Shown here piece after piece: positions 33,327-42,014 of a stretch of DNA of 64,000 nucleotides. Positions within the stretch are counted from its first letter, which is position 1, and each line of letters begins with the position of its first letter. The translations under genes and the position numbers were made by a program. The notes beneath the pieces are model-generated. The model saw nothing but the letters and a program-made list of their open reading frames with translations, made no database searches and was not told the origin of the DNA. This stretch comes from Clostridia bacterium. Its GTDB lineage: Bacteria > Bacillota > Clostridia > Oscillospirales > Acutalibacteraceae. The stretch spans positions 1 through 64,000 of the forward strand of contig JAFQKB010000029.1 in the NCBI GenBank assembly GCA_017397125.1, given 5' to 3'.

Positions 33327-33905
33327 TCAACCCTGGTCGTCCAGGGGCAGCTCGTAGGCGGGCAGATACAGCTCTAAAAACTCATCCGCCGCCGGCAGAT
33401 GCATATCCCGGATAGCCTGCTCGGTGGCACGGCGGGCGCTGGCAAACTCCCGGTTGCCCTGACCCACCTCTTCGATGCACTTGATGAGAGCGGAGATCTT
33501 ATCCGCCGCCTTGACGATGCGGTGCTCCTCCGAATCCTCCTCCGACAGCAGCAGAGGACTGTACTCCTCCCGCAGATCCTGCGGCAGCATATCCAGCAGC
33601 TTATCGCAGGCAGAGATCTCCACTTGGCGATAGGCCTCGCGGATGGCGGGATTGTAGTATTTTACCGGGGTGGGCATATCGCCGGTAAGGATCTCCGGCA
33701 CGTCGTGGTACACCGCCAGCATCACACAGCGATTGGGGTCCACCTGACCGCCGTAATGGCGGTTGGTCAGCAGAGCCAGCGCATGGGCCACCACAGCCAC
33801 CTCGTGGGAGTGCTCGCAGATATTCTCCGACCGGGTATTGCGCATCAGCGCCCACCGGCGAATATTTTTCATACGGGAAAGCATAGCAAAGAATGAATAT
33901 GCCAT
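33327..33905 (-). CDS. yfbR: 5'-deoxynucleotidase (YfbR-type HD domain)
   Basis: 192 residues. HD-domain metal ligands are His in EHSHEVAVVAH (about residues 31-41), the His-Asp pair in AVYHDVPE (about 66-69) and Asp in IVKAADKISAL (about 137). It fits YfbR, which dephosphorylates deoxynucleoside 5'-monophosphates. AAAGGAGG precedes the ATG at 33905. It lies 34 bp before the NfnA-like gene and may head that transcript; its own promoter is at 33949-33977. Confidence 0.88.
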   Translation of the reverse strand: MAYSFFAMLSRMKNIRRWALMRNTRSENICEHSHEVAVVAHALALLTNRHYGGQVDPNRCVMLAVYHDVPEILTGDMPTPVKYYNPAIREAYRQVEISACDKLLDMLPQDLREEYSPLLLSEEDSEEHRIVKAADKISALIKCIEEVGQGNREFASARRATEQAIRDMHLPAADEFLELYLPAYELPLDDQG

Positions 33906-33948
33906 ACAAGAGCCTCCTTTTCCCGATAAACATCTATACGCACACGAC

Positions 33949-33977
33949 AGTATAGCAGTTTTCAAACGAAATTACAA
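33949..33977 (-). promoter_or_regulatory. Promoter of yfbR
   Basis: TTGTAA (33972-33977), 17 bp, TATACT (33949-33954), minus strand. Confidence 0.65.
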
Positions 33978-34028
33978 CCATAAAAACAAAAGGCTTTTGC
34001 GAAAATTCTTGGAATTTGCGGGAATCCG

Positions 34029-34057
34029 TTGCATTTTCCCGGTTTACCCGTTATAAT
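34029..34057 (+). promoter_or_regulatory. Promoter of mtaB operon
   Basis: TTGCAT (34029-34034), 17 bp, perfect TATAAT (34052-34057). Confidence 0.75.
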
Positions 34058-34093
34058 GTAGAGTGAATTATTGTGTATCGAGGTCTTTTCACT

Positions 34094-35386
34094 ATGATGG
34101 TTGCCTTTTATACTCTTGGCTGCAAGGTAAATCAATACGAAACCCAGGCCATGCGCCGTCTATTGGAGCAGGCCGGCTATACCACCGCAGAATTTGCGCC
34201 CGACTCGGCTGCGCCGGACGTGCTGGTCATCAACTCCTGCACCGTCACCGGTGAGAGCGACCGCAAGCTGCGCCAGCTGCTGCGGCGGTGCCGGCGGCAG
34301 GCGCCGGGCGCCGTTTTGGTGCTCACCGGCTGTATGCCCCAGGCACAACCCGAGGCTGCCGCCGCCCTGACCGAGGCCGACATCGTGCTGGGCAACGCCG
34401 CCCGCCGGGATATCCTGCCGCGGCTGGAGGCATATCTCACCCACCGGCAGCGCATAGTGGATATCCCGTCCCACGAAACGGCGTACGAGCCGCTGGATAT
34501 CGACGATTTTCAGGGTCGTACCCGGGCCTTTGTGAAGATTCAGGACGGCTGCAACCGATTCTGCTCCTATTGCATCATCCCCTATGCCCGGGGCCGTGTC
34601 CGCTCCCGGGACCCGGAGGACATCCGACAGGAGCTGACCCGCCTGGCGCAACGAGGCTACAAGGAGGTGGTGCTGGTGGGCATCAACCTCACCGCCTACG
34701 GCCAGGATAACGGTCTCTCCATCGCCGACGCGGTGGAGGTAGCCTGCTCGGTGGAGGGGCTGGAACGGGTGCGGCTGGGCTCGCTGGAGCCGGACTTTAT
34801 GACCGACCGGGTCATCGCCCGGCTGGCAGCACAGAAAAAGCTGTGTCCCCAGTTCCACCTGGCCCTGCAGAGCGGCTGTGACGCCACCCTCAAGCGGATG
34901 AACCGCCACTACACCACGGCGGAATACAAGGACCTGTGCGATCGGCTGCGCCGGCAGTTCCCCGGCTGCGCCCTCACCACCGACGTGATGGTGGGATTTC
35001 CCGGGGAAACCCCGGAGGAATTTGAGCAGTCCCTCCGTTTTGTGGAGGATATCGCCTTTGCCCGGGGGCACGTGTTCGCCTATTCCCGCCGACCCGGCAC
35101 GGTGGCGGACCGGCTGCCCGGCCAGGTGAACAACACCGAAAAGAGCCGCCGCAGCAAGCGGATGGCGGACGTCTGCCGCCGGACCGCCGAGGCCTATGCC
35201 GACACCTATATCGGCCGGACCGTGCCGGTGCTGCTGGAGACCGAATACCCTGACGGCACCGTGGACGGACACACCGACACCTACGTGACCGTCCGGGTAA
35301 AAACCGGATGTCCCGGCGGCCGTATGATCCCGGTGGTCATCACCGGCCGGGACGGAGAGACCCTGTTGGGCGAAGAAGCCCGCTGA
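34094..35386 (+). CDS. mtaB: tRNA t6A37 methylthiotransferase MtaB
   Basis: 430 residues. The N-terminal methylthiotransferase domain carries auxiliary cluster cysteines in TLGCKVNQYE, INSCTVTGES and LTGCMPQ. The radical SAM core has GCNRFCSYCIIPYARG. A TRAM-like C-terminal segment follows (about 365-430). It converts t6A37 to ms2t6A37 in tRNAs reading ANN codons. The start at 34094 (MMVAFYTLGC) is preferred, with AGG about 10 nt upstream; a GTG seven codons earlier is an alternative. First gene of a plus-strand operon. Confidence 0.93.
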   Translation: MMVAFYTLGCKVNQYETQAMRRLLEQAGYTTAEFAPDSAAPDVLVINSCTVTGESDRKLRQLLRRCRRQAPGAVLVLTGCMPQAQPEAAAALTEADIVLGNAARRDILPRLEAYLTHRQRIVDIPSHETAYEPLDIDDFQGRTRAFVKIQDGCNRFCSYCIIPYARGRVRSRDPEDIRQELTRLAQRGYKEVVLVGINLTAYGQDNGLSIADAVEVACSVEGLERVRLGSLEPDFMTDRVIARLAAQKKLCPQFHLALQSGCDATLKRMNRHYTTAEYKDLCDRLRRQFPGCALTTDVMVGFPGETPEEFEQSLRFVEDIAFARGHVFAYSRRPGTVADRLPGQVNNTEKSRRSKRMADVCRRTAEAYADTYIGRTVPVLLETEYPDGTVDGHTDTYVTVRVKTGCPGGRMIPVVITGRDGETLLGEEAR

Positions 35387-35420
35387 AAAACAAGAATTTT
35401 TACGAAAGGAGGACGTTTCT

Positions 35421-36308
35421 GTGCCCTTATATTTCATCAAGCCCAAGCGCTGGCCGCCCAGCCGCCCGGTGCAGTTTATACTGGCTTTTTTGGTGCTGCT
35501 GGTGGTGCTGGCGGTGCTGGGCGCCTGGCTGTTCATCGGATACCGCCAGTCTATAGGCCCTGATCAGTCAGACGGCTCGGATACGTCCCTCCCCGTATCG
35601 GCAGAGCCGCTGGCGGGCACCGCCAACAGTCTGCTCATCATCAACGAGGCCGGGCACGAGCAGTTTGTGCTCATCCAGGCCAACCCCGCCGCCGGCCGCA
35701 TCACCGTGGCCCCGGTGCCGGCCTCCTTAGGGGCAGCCGACGGCTCCACTCTGGCGGACATCCTGCGCAAGCACGGCTCAGCCCGAGCCAAGGAGACGGT
35801 GGCCGCCGCCCTGGAGCTGCCTGTCAAACATTACATAACCCTTTCTGCCGCTGCAGCGGAGACCTATTTCGGATATTTGGAAAACGGGCTGACTCTTATG
35901 CTGGCGGAGGACGTGTCCTACACCGACCAAAACGGTGCTAAGGTGAAAATATCCGCCGGAGAGCGATCTCTGGCCCCCGGCCAGGCGGCAGCGCTGCTGC
36001 GCTACACCCACTGGCAAAACCCGAACAACGCCGCCACGGTGGCGGCGGACCTGACGGCGGCGGTGCTCAACCAACATCTGCTGCCTGACCGCTCTCTCAG
36101 CGGTCATTTCGCCGCCCTGTCCAATGCGGCCCAGACGGATCTGCGCATCGATCATTTCAACAGCTATCGGTCCACCCTGGTGTACCTGGCGGAGCAAAAC
36201 GATGGCACCCTCTGCCGCCGTGTCACTCTGTCCGGCACCACCGCCGACGGCCTGTTCACACCGGATCTGACCGCCATCCGTACCCAGACCGGTCTGTACG
36301 CCGAATAA
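35421..36308 (+). CDS. Membrane-anchored LCP-like protein, degenerate
   Basis: 295 residues: a short basic cytoplasmic end, one membrane helix (about 18-40), then an extracellular domain resembling LytR-CpsA-Psr (NSLLIINEAG, then FVLIQANPAAGRITVAPVPAS and GGL-like later blocks). In active LCP ligases the strand pair is followed by an Arg-Asp motif (PRDT); here it reads VPAS, and the early Asp/Arg pair is also missing. Cell-wall polymer transfer is therefore doubtful. The start is GTG at 35421 with AAAGGAGG. It is placed between mtaB and a transglutaminase lipoprotein. Confidence 0.65.
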   Translation: MPLYFIKPKRWPPSRPVQFILAFLVLLVVLAVLGAWLFIGYRQSIGPDQSDGSDTSLPVSAEPLAGTANSLLIINEAGHEQFVLIQANPAAGRITVAPVPASLGAADGSTLADILRKHGSARAKETVAAALELPVKHYITLSAAAAETYFGYLENGLTLMLAEDVSYTDQNGAKVKISAGERSLAPGQAAALLRYTHWQNPNNAATVAADLTAAVLNQHLLPDRSLSGHFAALSNAAQTDLRIDHFNSYRSTLVYLAEQNDGTLCRRVTLSGTTADGLFTPDLTAIRTQTGLYAE

Positions 36309-36326
36309 GCGAAGGAGGAGACGTCT

Positions 36327-37538
36327 ATGGTCAAACGAAGAATTCTCCCCCTGGTGGCCGTCCTCGCACTATTGTCCAGCCTGTGCGGTTGTTTCTTCCT
36401 ACCCCAGCCGATCATACCCCCCAGCCCCACCAAGTACCAGCACGAATTTCTGGACAACTGGCAATACCGTTATCTATCCCAGGAAGAACGGGCTTGCTAC
36501 GGCTCTATCTACACCGCCCTCACCGACGGGGCCGCCGTGGACGAGACCGTCACCATCGGTGACGATAAGAGCACCGCTCAAGAGCATCCGGGCATCCACA
36601 TCCGGCTGCCCCATCCCGTGCAGTCCCAGGAGCATATGGCCCGCCTGTACAACGCCTTTTTCCGGGACAATCCCCACTTTTTCTACGTGAGCAACACCTA
36701 TGGCATGCTGGGATACTCCACCCAGGAGCAGACCTACTACGATACGCTGGTGCTAGCCTACACAAAGCCCGCCGACCAGCGCACAGAGGCCATCGCCCGT
36801 CTGGAGACAGCGGTGACCGACCTGCTGACGGGGCGGCCGGACACGATGGACCAATACCTCATTGAATTATACATCCACGACCGGCTGGCAGGAGCCTGCA
36901 CCTACGACTATACCGCCGCCGAACAGGGGTATGAGAGCGATCCCTCCGCCTACACCGCCTACGGCGCCCTGGTGGATGGCACCGCCGTGTGCGAGGGCTA
37001 CGCCCGCGCCATGCAGCTGCTGCTCAGGCGGTGCGGCATCCACAGCACGCTGGTGACCGGCCAGTCTCTGGAGACCAATGAACAACATATGTGGAACCTG
37101 GTTACGGTCAACGACATCAACTACCACCTGGACCTAACCTGGGACGATGCCGAGGATCTGCTGCGCCACACCTATCTCAATATCACCACCGAACAGCTGT
37201 CCAAAACCCACCACATCGACGAGGGTCAAACCGGCATCGACACCTGCTCTATGACGACGGACAATTTCTTCTTCCGCAACCGCACCTACGTCGACACCTA
37301 TGAGCGACAGGCCATCGCCACGATGATCGCCGCCCGGGTCAACGCCGGTGACACCACGGTGGAGCTGAGTTTTTCGGACGACACCTTTGACAACGGACTG
37401 CTGTTCCTCAAGAACGCAACCCTGACCGCCAAGATGGTGAATCCCCTGCTCAACGGCGAGACCAAGGCCCTCTGGGACTACGATCTTACCGGCGACATGG
37501 CCCAGCATACACTGACACTAACCAAAAAAGAGAACTAA
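36327..37538 (+). CDS. Transglutaminase-like domain lipoprotein
   Basis: 403 residues. A signal peptide with lipobox LCGC (Cys22) predicts surface anchoring. The transglutaminase-like catalytic triad is visible: Cys in GTAVCEGYARAM (about 222), His in EQHMWNLV (about 256) and Asp in HLDLTWDD (about 270). Such domains act as cysteine proteases or cross-linkers; the substrate is unknown. It ends in a beta-rich segment. GAAGGAGG precedes the ATG. It is the last gene of the mtaB operon; a strong terminator begins at its stop. Confidence 0.85.
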   Translation: MVKRRILPLVAVLALLSSLCGCFFLPQPIIPPSPTKYQHEFLDNWQYRYLSQEERACYGSIYTALTDGAAVDETVTIGDDKSTAQEHPGIHIRLPHPVQSQEHMARLYNAFFRDNPHFFYVSNTYGMLGYSTQEQTYYDTLVLAYTKPADQRTEAIARLETAVTDLLTGRPDTMDQYLIELYIHDRLAGACTYDYTAAEQGYESDPSAYTAYGALVDGTAVCEGYARAMQLLLRRCGIHSTLVTGQSLETNEQHMWNLVTVNDINYHLDLTWDDAEDLLRHTYLNITTEQLSKTHHIDEGQTGIDTCSMTTDNFFFRNRTYVDTYERQAIATMIAARVNAGDTTVELSFSDDTFDNGLLFLKNATLTAKMVNPLLNGETKALWDYDLTGDMAQHTLTLTKKEN

Positions 37539-37575
37539 AAAAGACTGCGGAGCCGCATGGCTCCGCAGTCTTTTT
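37538..37575. terminator. Bidirectional terminator between the transglutaminase gene and cdaR
   Basis: A perfect 17-bp stem (37538-37554 with 37559-37575, loop GCAT) with A and T tracts at its ends. Confidence 0.92.
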
Positions 37576-37586
37576 ATTGTATCAGA

Positions 37587-38900
37587 TCAGGATTCGGCGA
37601 TAGAAATGAGCACCTTGACCCCATCGGTGGTGCCGTAGCACACCCACACGGTGTCCTCGCCCAGCTCCAGGCGGGCCTGGATCTCCTGCTGGCCCGGGAT
37701 CTTGTCCGCTACATCGACCACCAGCACGATGTCCTCCGGCTTGATGCGCCGCAATTTGCTGGAGATGCCGCACAGACGGACGTTGGGAAGCCGGTTCTGC
37801 TCCACCTTGACCGTATATCCCTCCGGACAGTTGAGAATACGAACGTTCTCCTCGGTCAGCGGTACCTCAACGATGCTGTAGTGGATATTGGACAGATTGA
37901 TCTTGAGGGTCAGGGTCTCGCTGCCGTTGAGCAGGCGGATGCCCTCCGCCGCCTCCAGCACGATTTCCTTTTTGAGATCGTCCGGCGTCATCAGGTCAAA
38001 ATCCATCACCAGCTGGCTCTGGATGGCTGCGATATACTCGTCCACCTCAGAGGGAACGCCCCACAACTCTACCTCTGTCGGGGTGATGGTGAATAAGTCC
38101 TCCTTATCCGCATAGCCCGCCGGAATGTGGTTGATGGTGGGGTTGAGCTTTACCTTGCGGTAGACCATCACCGGCACGGTCACGTTCACCTTGGCATCCT
38201 CTGCCTGCAGGAAGGAGACCGAGTCGATGGGACGGTCGTAAGCATCATAGGCCAGCAGATCGGCCGTAAACACGGCTGTCTCGGAAATAGAAGCCTCGTC
38301 GGGGATATTGGCCACCACCCGGGCGATGCGGTTGATATCGGACTTGGGTCCTGCCACGATGACAGCGCCCTCGGTAACGGCGGCACCACTCACGGACGGG
38401 GTACCAAACTGGTACTGGGTGGCATCGGTGACGGTAAGCTTGGGCATCTCCACCGTGATGGGGAAGCTTTGCTCACGCCACACGTCACAGGTGATGGTGA
38501 CCGTGCTGGTGGTGCCGTCGTCACCCACCAGGCCCACAACGGAAAAATCGCCGGAGGAGGTTGCCCGTATCTGCAGCACGTAGGTGCCCTCTTTGATCAC
38601 ATTGCCGGTATCCGCCGTGACCGTAATATCCTGTGCCGACAGCCGCTCCAGCTCCGCCCGGGTACCCTGCACCCGCACGGTGGCCGTAGGATTGGCGCCG
38701 CTGACGATACGCAGCTTCAGAGTCTCGCTGGCATAGTCGTTGAGGGTGACAGACACCGGCACGCCGGTGATCTCTCGCTCCTCCAGGTTACCCTGGCCGT
38801 ACACCACAAGAGACCAGATGAGGATAGCCAACAGCAGGGATACCACCATCATCAGCTTATCGTGATGAAGAAGACGGCTGAAAGAAAGTCGTTTTTTCAT
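37587..38900 (-). CDS. cdaR: CdaR, YbbR-domain regulator of diadenylate cyclase
   Basis: 437 residues. One N-terminal membrane helix (about 17-35, LMMVVSLLLAILIWSLV) is followed by four YbbR-like beta domains outside the membrane (about 40-130, 140-225, 230-320, 325-410). YbbR repeats are seen as recurring VxGxxxxL and xVxVDLS patterns. CdaR binds the membrane part of CdaA and tunes c-di-AMP synthesis. Its ATG overlaps the cdaA stop (ATGA). glmM, often next in this operon, is not present. Confidence 0.9.
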   Translation of the reverse strand: MKKRLSFSRLLHHDKLMMVVSLLLAILIWSLVVYGQGNLEEREITGVPVSVTLNDYASETLKLRIVSGANPTATVRVQGTRAELERLSAQDITVTADTGNVIKEGTYVLQIRATSSGDFSVVGLVGDDGTTSTVTITCDVWREQSFPITVEMPKLTVTDATQYQFGTPSVSGAAVTEGAVIVAGPKSDINRIARVVANIPDEASISETAVFTADLLAYDAYDRPIDSVSFLQAEDAKVNVTVPVMVYRKVKLNPTINHIPAGYADKEDLFTITPTEVELWGVPSEVDEYIAAIQSQLVMDFDLMTPDDLKKEIVLEAAEGIRLLNGSETLTLKINLSNIHYSIVEVPLTEENVRILNCPEGYTVKVEQNRLPNVRLCGISSKLRRIKPEDIVLVVDVADKIPGQQEIQARLELGEDTVWVCYGTTDGVKVLISIAES

Positions 38901-39790
38901 GCCTCCGCCTCCTTGCTCTTTTTACGGCGACGAAGCCGCTTTTTCTTGCCGTCGGTGCCATCCTGACTCCAGAGAATGCGGTCGGCCAGAGTCTTGACCA
39001 ACGTGTCGTGGGTGAAATTGCGCTCCAGCTCGCCGCCCTCGGCCACCGATATCATACCGGTCTCCTCGGACAGGATGATCACCACGGCATCGGAGTTTTC
39101 GCTCATGCCCACGCCGGCCCGGTGACGGGTGCCCAGCTCCCGGCTGATCTGCAGATTGTCAGACAGCGGCAGGATGCAGGCGGCGGCATACACCTTACCG
39201 TCCCGGATGATCATGGCACCGTCGTGAAGAGGCGCCTTGTTATAAAACACCGCAGAGATCAGGGCCGCAGACGGCTCTGCCTCCATAATGGTGCCGGAGC
39301 GGACGATCTCGCCCAGCTTGGTTCCGCGCTCCATAACAACGAGAGCGCCCATCTTCTGCTTCTGCAAAATATCAAGGGCATCCGCCGTGGCCTCGATGGC
39401 CTTGTTCCACTGATCGATGTGGGCAGCGTTGTCCACAGAATTAAGCCCGCCCAGGAAGCGACTGATGCCGCCACGGGAATGGCCGGCCTGCTCCAGCGCC
39501 CGGCGCACCTCCGGCTGGAACACCACAATGAGCAGCAGCAGGCCGTTGTCAAACACCGCCTTGAGCAGATACTGCACCGTGGTCAGGCCCACCAGATACG
39601 CCACCGCATACAGCAGTAGCAGCACCAGGATACCACGCAGAAGCTGCTCGGCCCGGGAATCCCGCACCAGGCGGATGATGAAATACAGGAACAACGCCAC
39701 ACTCAGAATGTCCAGCGTGTCCGTTATCCAGTTGTAGGTTGTGAAAAACTGGGTGACCTGCTGCCAGATCATCTGAAAAAAGGCGGCCAT
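38897..39790 (-). CDS. cdaA: Diadenylate cyclase CdaA
   Basis: 297 residues: three N-terminal membrane helices (about 18-90) and a cytoplasmic DAC domain with DGAMIIRDG (residues about 199-207) and the LGTRHRAGVGMSE motif (about 229-241), which bind ATP and metal. It makes c-di-AMP from two ATP; the messenger controls K+ and osmotic balance and wall integrity. A Lys/Arg-rich C-terminal tail is present. The promoter lies at the end of the upstream cysteine-desulfurase gene. Confidence 0.95.
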   Translation of the reverse strand: MAAFFQMIWQQVTQFFTTYNWITDTLDILSVALFLYFIIRLVRDSRAEQLLRGILVLLLLYAVAYLVGLTTVQYLLKAVFDNGLLLLIVVFQPEVRRALEQAGHSRGGISRFLGGLNSVDNAAHIDQWNKAIEATADALDILQKQKMGALVVMERGTKLGEIVRSGTIMEAEPSAALISAVFYNKAPLHDGAMIIRDGKVYAAACILPLSDNLQISRELGTRHRAGVGMSENSDAVVIILSEETGMISVAEGGELERNFTHDTLVKTLADRILWSQDGTDGKKKRLRRRKKSKEAEA

Positions 39791-39898
39791 TCTTTCAACC
39801 TCCTGTGTCAGACGGTATCGCCACTCCGGCGCTGCGTCTGCAGCCTCTTTCGAAACGGGAAAACGCTATTGCAACACGCAAAATCCCACTTTTCTATT

Positions 39899-39926
39899 AT
39901 TATATCATATTTTTTCCACTGTGCAA
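39899..39926 (-). promoter_or_regulatory. Promoter of cdaA-cdaR
   Basis: TTGCAC (39921-39926), 16-bp spacer, TATAAT (39899-39904) with a TGA extended -10, minus strand. It overlaps the 3' end of the desulfurase gene (stop at 39900). The leader is about 100 nt. Confidence 0.75.
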
Positions 39927-41066
39927 TGATTTTTTAGCAATTTTTGAAAAAATATCACCTATTTTTTTGACTTCTTGCGGCGTGGAAAAGGCGGAGGGTG
40001 CCAGCCGCACCGTGCCCTGCGGCATCGTGCCGAATCGGGTGTGGGCCAGCGGCGCACAATGCAGACCGGCCCGCACCGCGATGCCCTGCTCATTCAGCAA
40101 GGCCGCCGTCTGCTCGCTGGGCAGACCCACCACGTTGAGCGACAGCACCGGCGCCGTGCGCCCCACCGCCGGCCGGGGCGTATACACCCGGATGCCGGGG
40201 TGGGACGCCAGACGGTCATACACCCGCTGCAGCAGGGCAATCTCGTGGGCGTAGATGCGCTCCCTCCCCTTTTCCCGCACAAACCGCAGACCGGCCCGGA
40301 TACCGCATATGCCGGCGGTATTGGGGGTACCGCTCTCCAGTCGGTCCGGCAGATCCGGAGGCTGGACCGCCTGCACGGAATAGCTGCCGGTACCGCCCCG
40401 CACCAGCGGCGGGATCTTGTCCCGCTCCCGGCACAATAAAAGGCCGGTGCCCATAGGTGCGTACAGCCCCTTGTGGGGTGCCACGCACAGATAATCGATG
40501 CCGTCCGCCTCCATATCAACAGGCAGCACGCCGGCGCTCTGGGCCGCATCCACGCAAAACAGCAGCCCGTGGTCGTGAGCCAGCCTGGCCAGCTTGCGAA
40601 TGGGCAGGGTGACCCCGAACACATTGGAGGCGTGGGTGCACACCAGCAGCCGTGTATCCGGGCGGATGGCCCGGCGAAAGTGCTCCACCGTTTCATCCTC
40701 ATCCGGCGACCAGGCAGCCGTGTCGTACCGGGGATACCGGGCGGACAACGCCGCCAAAGGCCGCCGCACCGCATTGTGCTCCAGGTCCGAGGTCAGCGCC
40801 CGGCCCCCCTCCTCCAGCAGACCCCGGATGACCGTATTCAGCCCGGCGGTGCAGTTGAGGGTGAACACCACCCCGGTGGGGTCCTTCAGCCCGAAAAACT
40901 CCGCCAGCTCCTCCCGACAGGTATACACCTCCTGGCCGGTGGCCATAGCCATATCGTGCCCGGCCCGGCCGGGATTGGCGCCATAACGCACCAGGGCCTG
41001 TCCCACTGCCGCTCGCACCGATGCCGGCTTCGGCCAGGTGGTGGCCGCATTGTCCCAATAGATCAT
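39900..41066 (-). CDS. Cysteine desulfurase family PLP enzyme
   Basis: 388 residues. NAATTWPKP near the N-terminus, the THASNVFG segment, CVDAAQSAG (PLP Asp) and APHKGLYAP with the PLP-binding Lys (about residue 199) identify a class V aminotransferase/SufS-like fold. A loop Cys lies in LHCAPLAHTRFG near residue 353. It would mobilise sulfur (or selenium) from cysteine as a persulfide. GAGGAGGGAC precedes the ATG at 41066. It is followed by no partner, but DUF3343 sits directly upstream, a recurrent pairing in Clostridia. Confidence 0.9.
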   Translation of the reverse strand: MIYWDNAATTWPKPASVRAAVGQALVRYGANPGRAGHDMAMATGQEVYTCREELAEFFGLKDPTGVVFTLNCTAGLNTVIRGLLEEGGRALTSDLEHNAVRRPLAALSARYPRYDTAAWSPDEDETVEHFRRAIRPDTRLLVCTHASNVFGVTLPIRKLARLAHDHGLLFCVDAAQSAGVLPVDMEADGIDYLCVAPHKGLYAPMGTGLLLCRERDKIPPLVRGGTGSYSVQAVQPPDLPDRLESGTPNTAGICGIRAGLRFVREKGRERIYAHEIALLQRVYDRLASHPGIRVYTPRPAVGRTAPVLSLNVVGLPSEQTAALLNEQGIAVRAGLHCAPLAHTRFGTMPQGTVRLAPSAFSTPQEVKKIGDIFSKIAKKSLHSGKNMI

Positions 41067-41082
41067 CCTTGTCCCTCCTCTC

Positions 41083-41304
41083 TCACAATGCATCGCTGAT
41101 GCGCACCACGCGAACACCGCCGCTGCGCAAAATCTGCTCGGCCCGCTGCGCCTGACCCGTCACCAGCAGACTGTAGCCGCAGCCGTCGCCCTCTGCCGGA
41201 TGGGAGGTGCGGTGCAGATACGCCCGGATGCCCTGGGCCTCCAGCAGACGGCGGCCCCGCATGGCGTTGGTGATGGAGCCAACGTGAATATATTGATTTG
41301 CCAA
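41083..41304 (-). CDS. DUF3343 family protein (putative Se/S carrier-like)
   Basis: 73 residues from a TTG start at 41304, chosen because GGAGG lies 7 nt upstream. An ATG at 41319 with a weaker AGGA is the alternative and would add five residues. The family pattern is ANQYIHVGSITNAMRGRRLLEAQGIRAYLHRTSH, then CGYSLLV near residue 43. The conserved Cys fits a proposed persulfide or selenium carrier role. It lies 16 bp upstream of the desulfurase, so sulfur or selenium handling by the pair is a reasonable inference. Confidence 0.8.
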   Translation of the reverse strand: MANQYIHVGSITNAMRGRRLLEAQGIRAYLHRTSHPAEGDGCGYSLLVTGQAQRAEQILRSGGVRVVRISDAL

Positions 41305-41376
41305 TACGATCCCTCCCATCGGTTCGTCCTATGACCAGTGTATGCACCACCGGCGGCAGCGGTAACAAAATCCATC

Positions 41377-41405
41377 TTGACGAACACGCAAATTTGGAGT
41401 ATCAT
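41377..41405 (+). promoter_or_regulatory. Promoter of the DUF1292 gene (and probably the 6S RNA)
   Basis: TTGACG (41377-41382), 17 bp, TATCAT (41400-41405). The start is near 41412, about 33 nt before the DUF1292 ATG. Confidence 0.7.
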
Positions 41406-41444
41406 TGGGATGTACCTGACAAACAACAGTAAGGAGTGAATGAA

Positions 41445-41768
41445 ATGTCTGAAGAATACGGAAATGATATCGTATCCGTGCTGGATGACGAGGGCAACGA
41501 GCACCAGTTCGAGCTGCTGGACGCCATCGAGACCGACGAGGGCCGCTACGTGGCCCTGCTGCCCATCTACAGCGAGGCGGAGAGCGCCATCGAGGACGAC
41601 GGCGAGCTGGTCATCCTGGAGGTCGTCAACGACCAGGGCGACGACCTGCTGGTCCCCATCGAGGACGACGAGATCTTTGAGAACATCGCAGAGATCTTTG
41701 AGGAGCGCCTGGCGGAATACTACGAGATCAACGAGATCGAGGCCCCGGCCGACGGCACCCTGAGCTGA
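41445..41768 (+). CDS. DUF1292 domain-containing acidic protein
   Basis: 107 residues starting MSEEYGNDIVSVLDDEGNEHQFELLDAIE, with the YVALLPI and EDGELVILEV strands typical of DUF1292 (YrzB type). It is extremely acidic: long Asp/Glu runs and almost no Lys. The function is unknown; the gene is usually kept near housekeeping genes in Clostridia. AAGGAG at 8 nt defines the ATG at 41445. The probable 6S RNA begins only about 9 bp after the stop. Confidence 0.88.
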   Translation: MSEEYGNDIVSVLDDEGNEHQFELLDAIETDEGRYVALLPIYSEAESAIEDDGELVILEVVNDQGDDLLVPIEDDEIFENIAEIFEERLAEYYEINEIEAPADGTLS

Positions 41769-41776
41769 TTGTGCTT

Positions 41777-41957
41777 CCTGCTGTGCCCGCGGACTGCCGT
41801 CTTTTAACCCTACTACACTTTGGATACGGGAATCCTGCTCCGTCTCCGGAGCGCAGACCTCCCGCCACGGCGGACGAAGGGAGCCGGAAAGAGACGGGCG
41901 ATACCCACCTGCTTTAACTAGTAGCAGGTTATGCCGACGGCATTACGACACGGCGGG
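41777..41957 (+). ncRNA. ssrS: Probable 6S RNA (SsrS)
   Basis: This 181-nt segment folds like 6S RNA. The closing stem pairs 41777-41785 with 41949-41957 and, after an internal loop, 41795-41801 with 41936-41942 (7 perfect pairs). A central bubble follows, whose 3' side contains its own small hairpin (41907-41913 with 41923-41929). The apical arm is long and irregular (41840-41846 with 41891-41897, then inner GC helices). An intrinsic terminator follows at 41973. No coding ORF fits. 6S RNA mimics an open promoter and binds sigma-A RNA polymerase. The call rests on structure, not a database match. No own promoter is evident, so processing from the DUF1292 transcript is possible. Confidence 0.68.
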
Positions 41958-41972
41958 ATCAAAAGAAAATGG

Positions 41973-42014
41973 CAAGGCCCGACACCAAACACGGTGTCGG
42001 GCCTTGTTCTTTTT
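41973..42014. terminator. Terminator after the 6S-like RNA
   Basis: A perfect 14-bp stem (41973-41986 with 41993-42006) followed rightward by TTCTTTTT. It also serves the convergent membrane-protein gene. Confidence 0.9.

Noticed and set aside
41777..41957. tmRNA or RNase P RNA in the gap after DUF1292
   Set aside because: It is too short for either, and it lacks a tRNA-like end or a tag-coding frame; the closed-stem, bubble and apical-arm layout fits 6S RNA.
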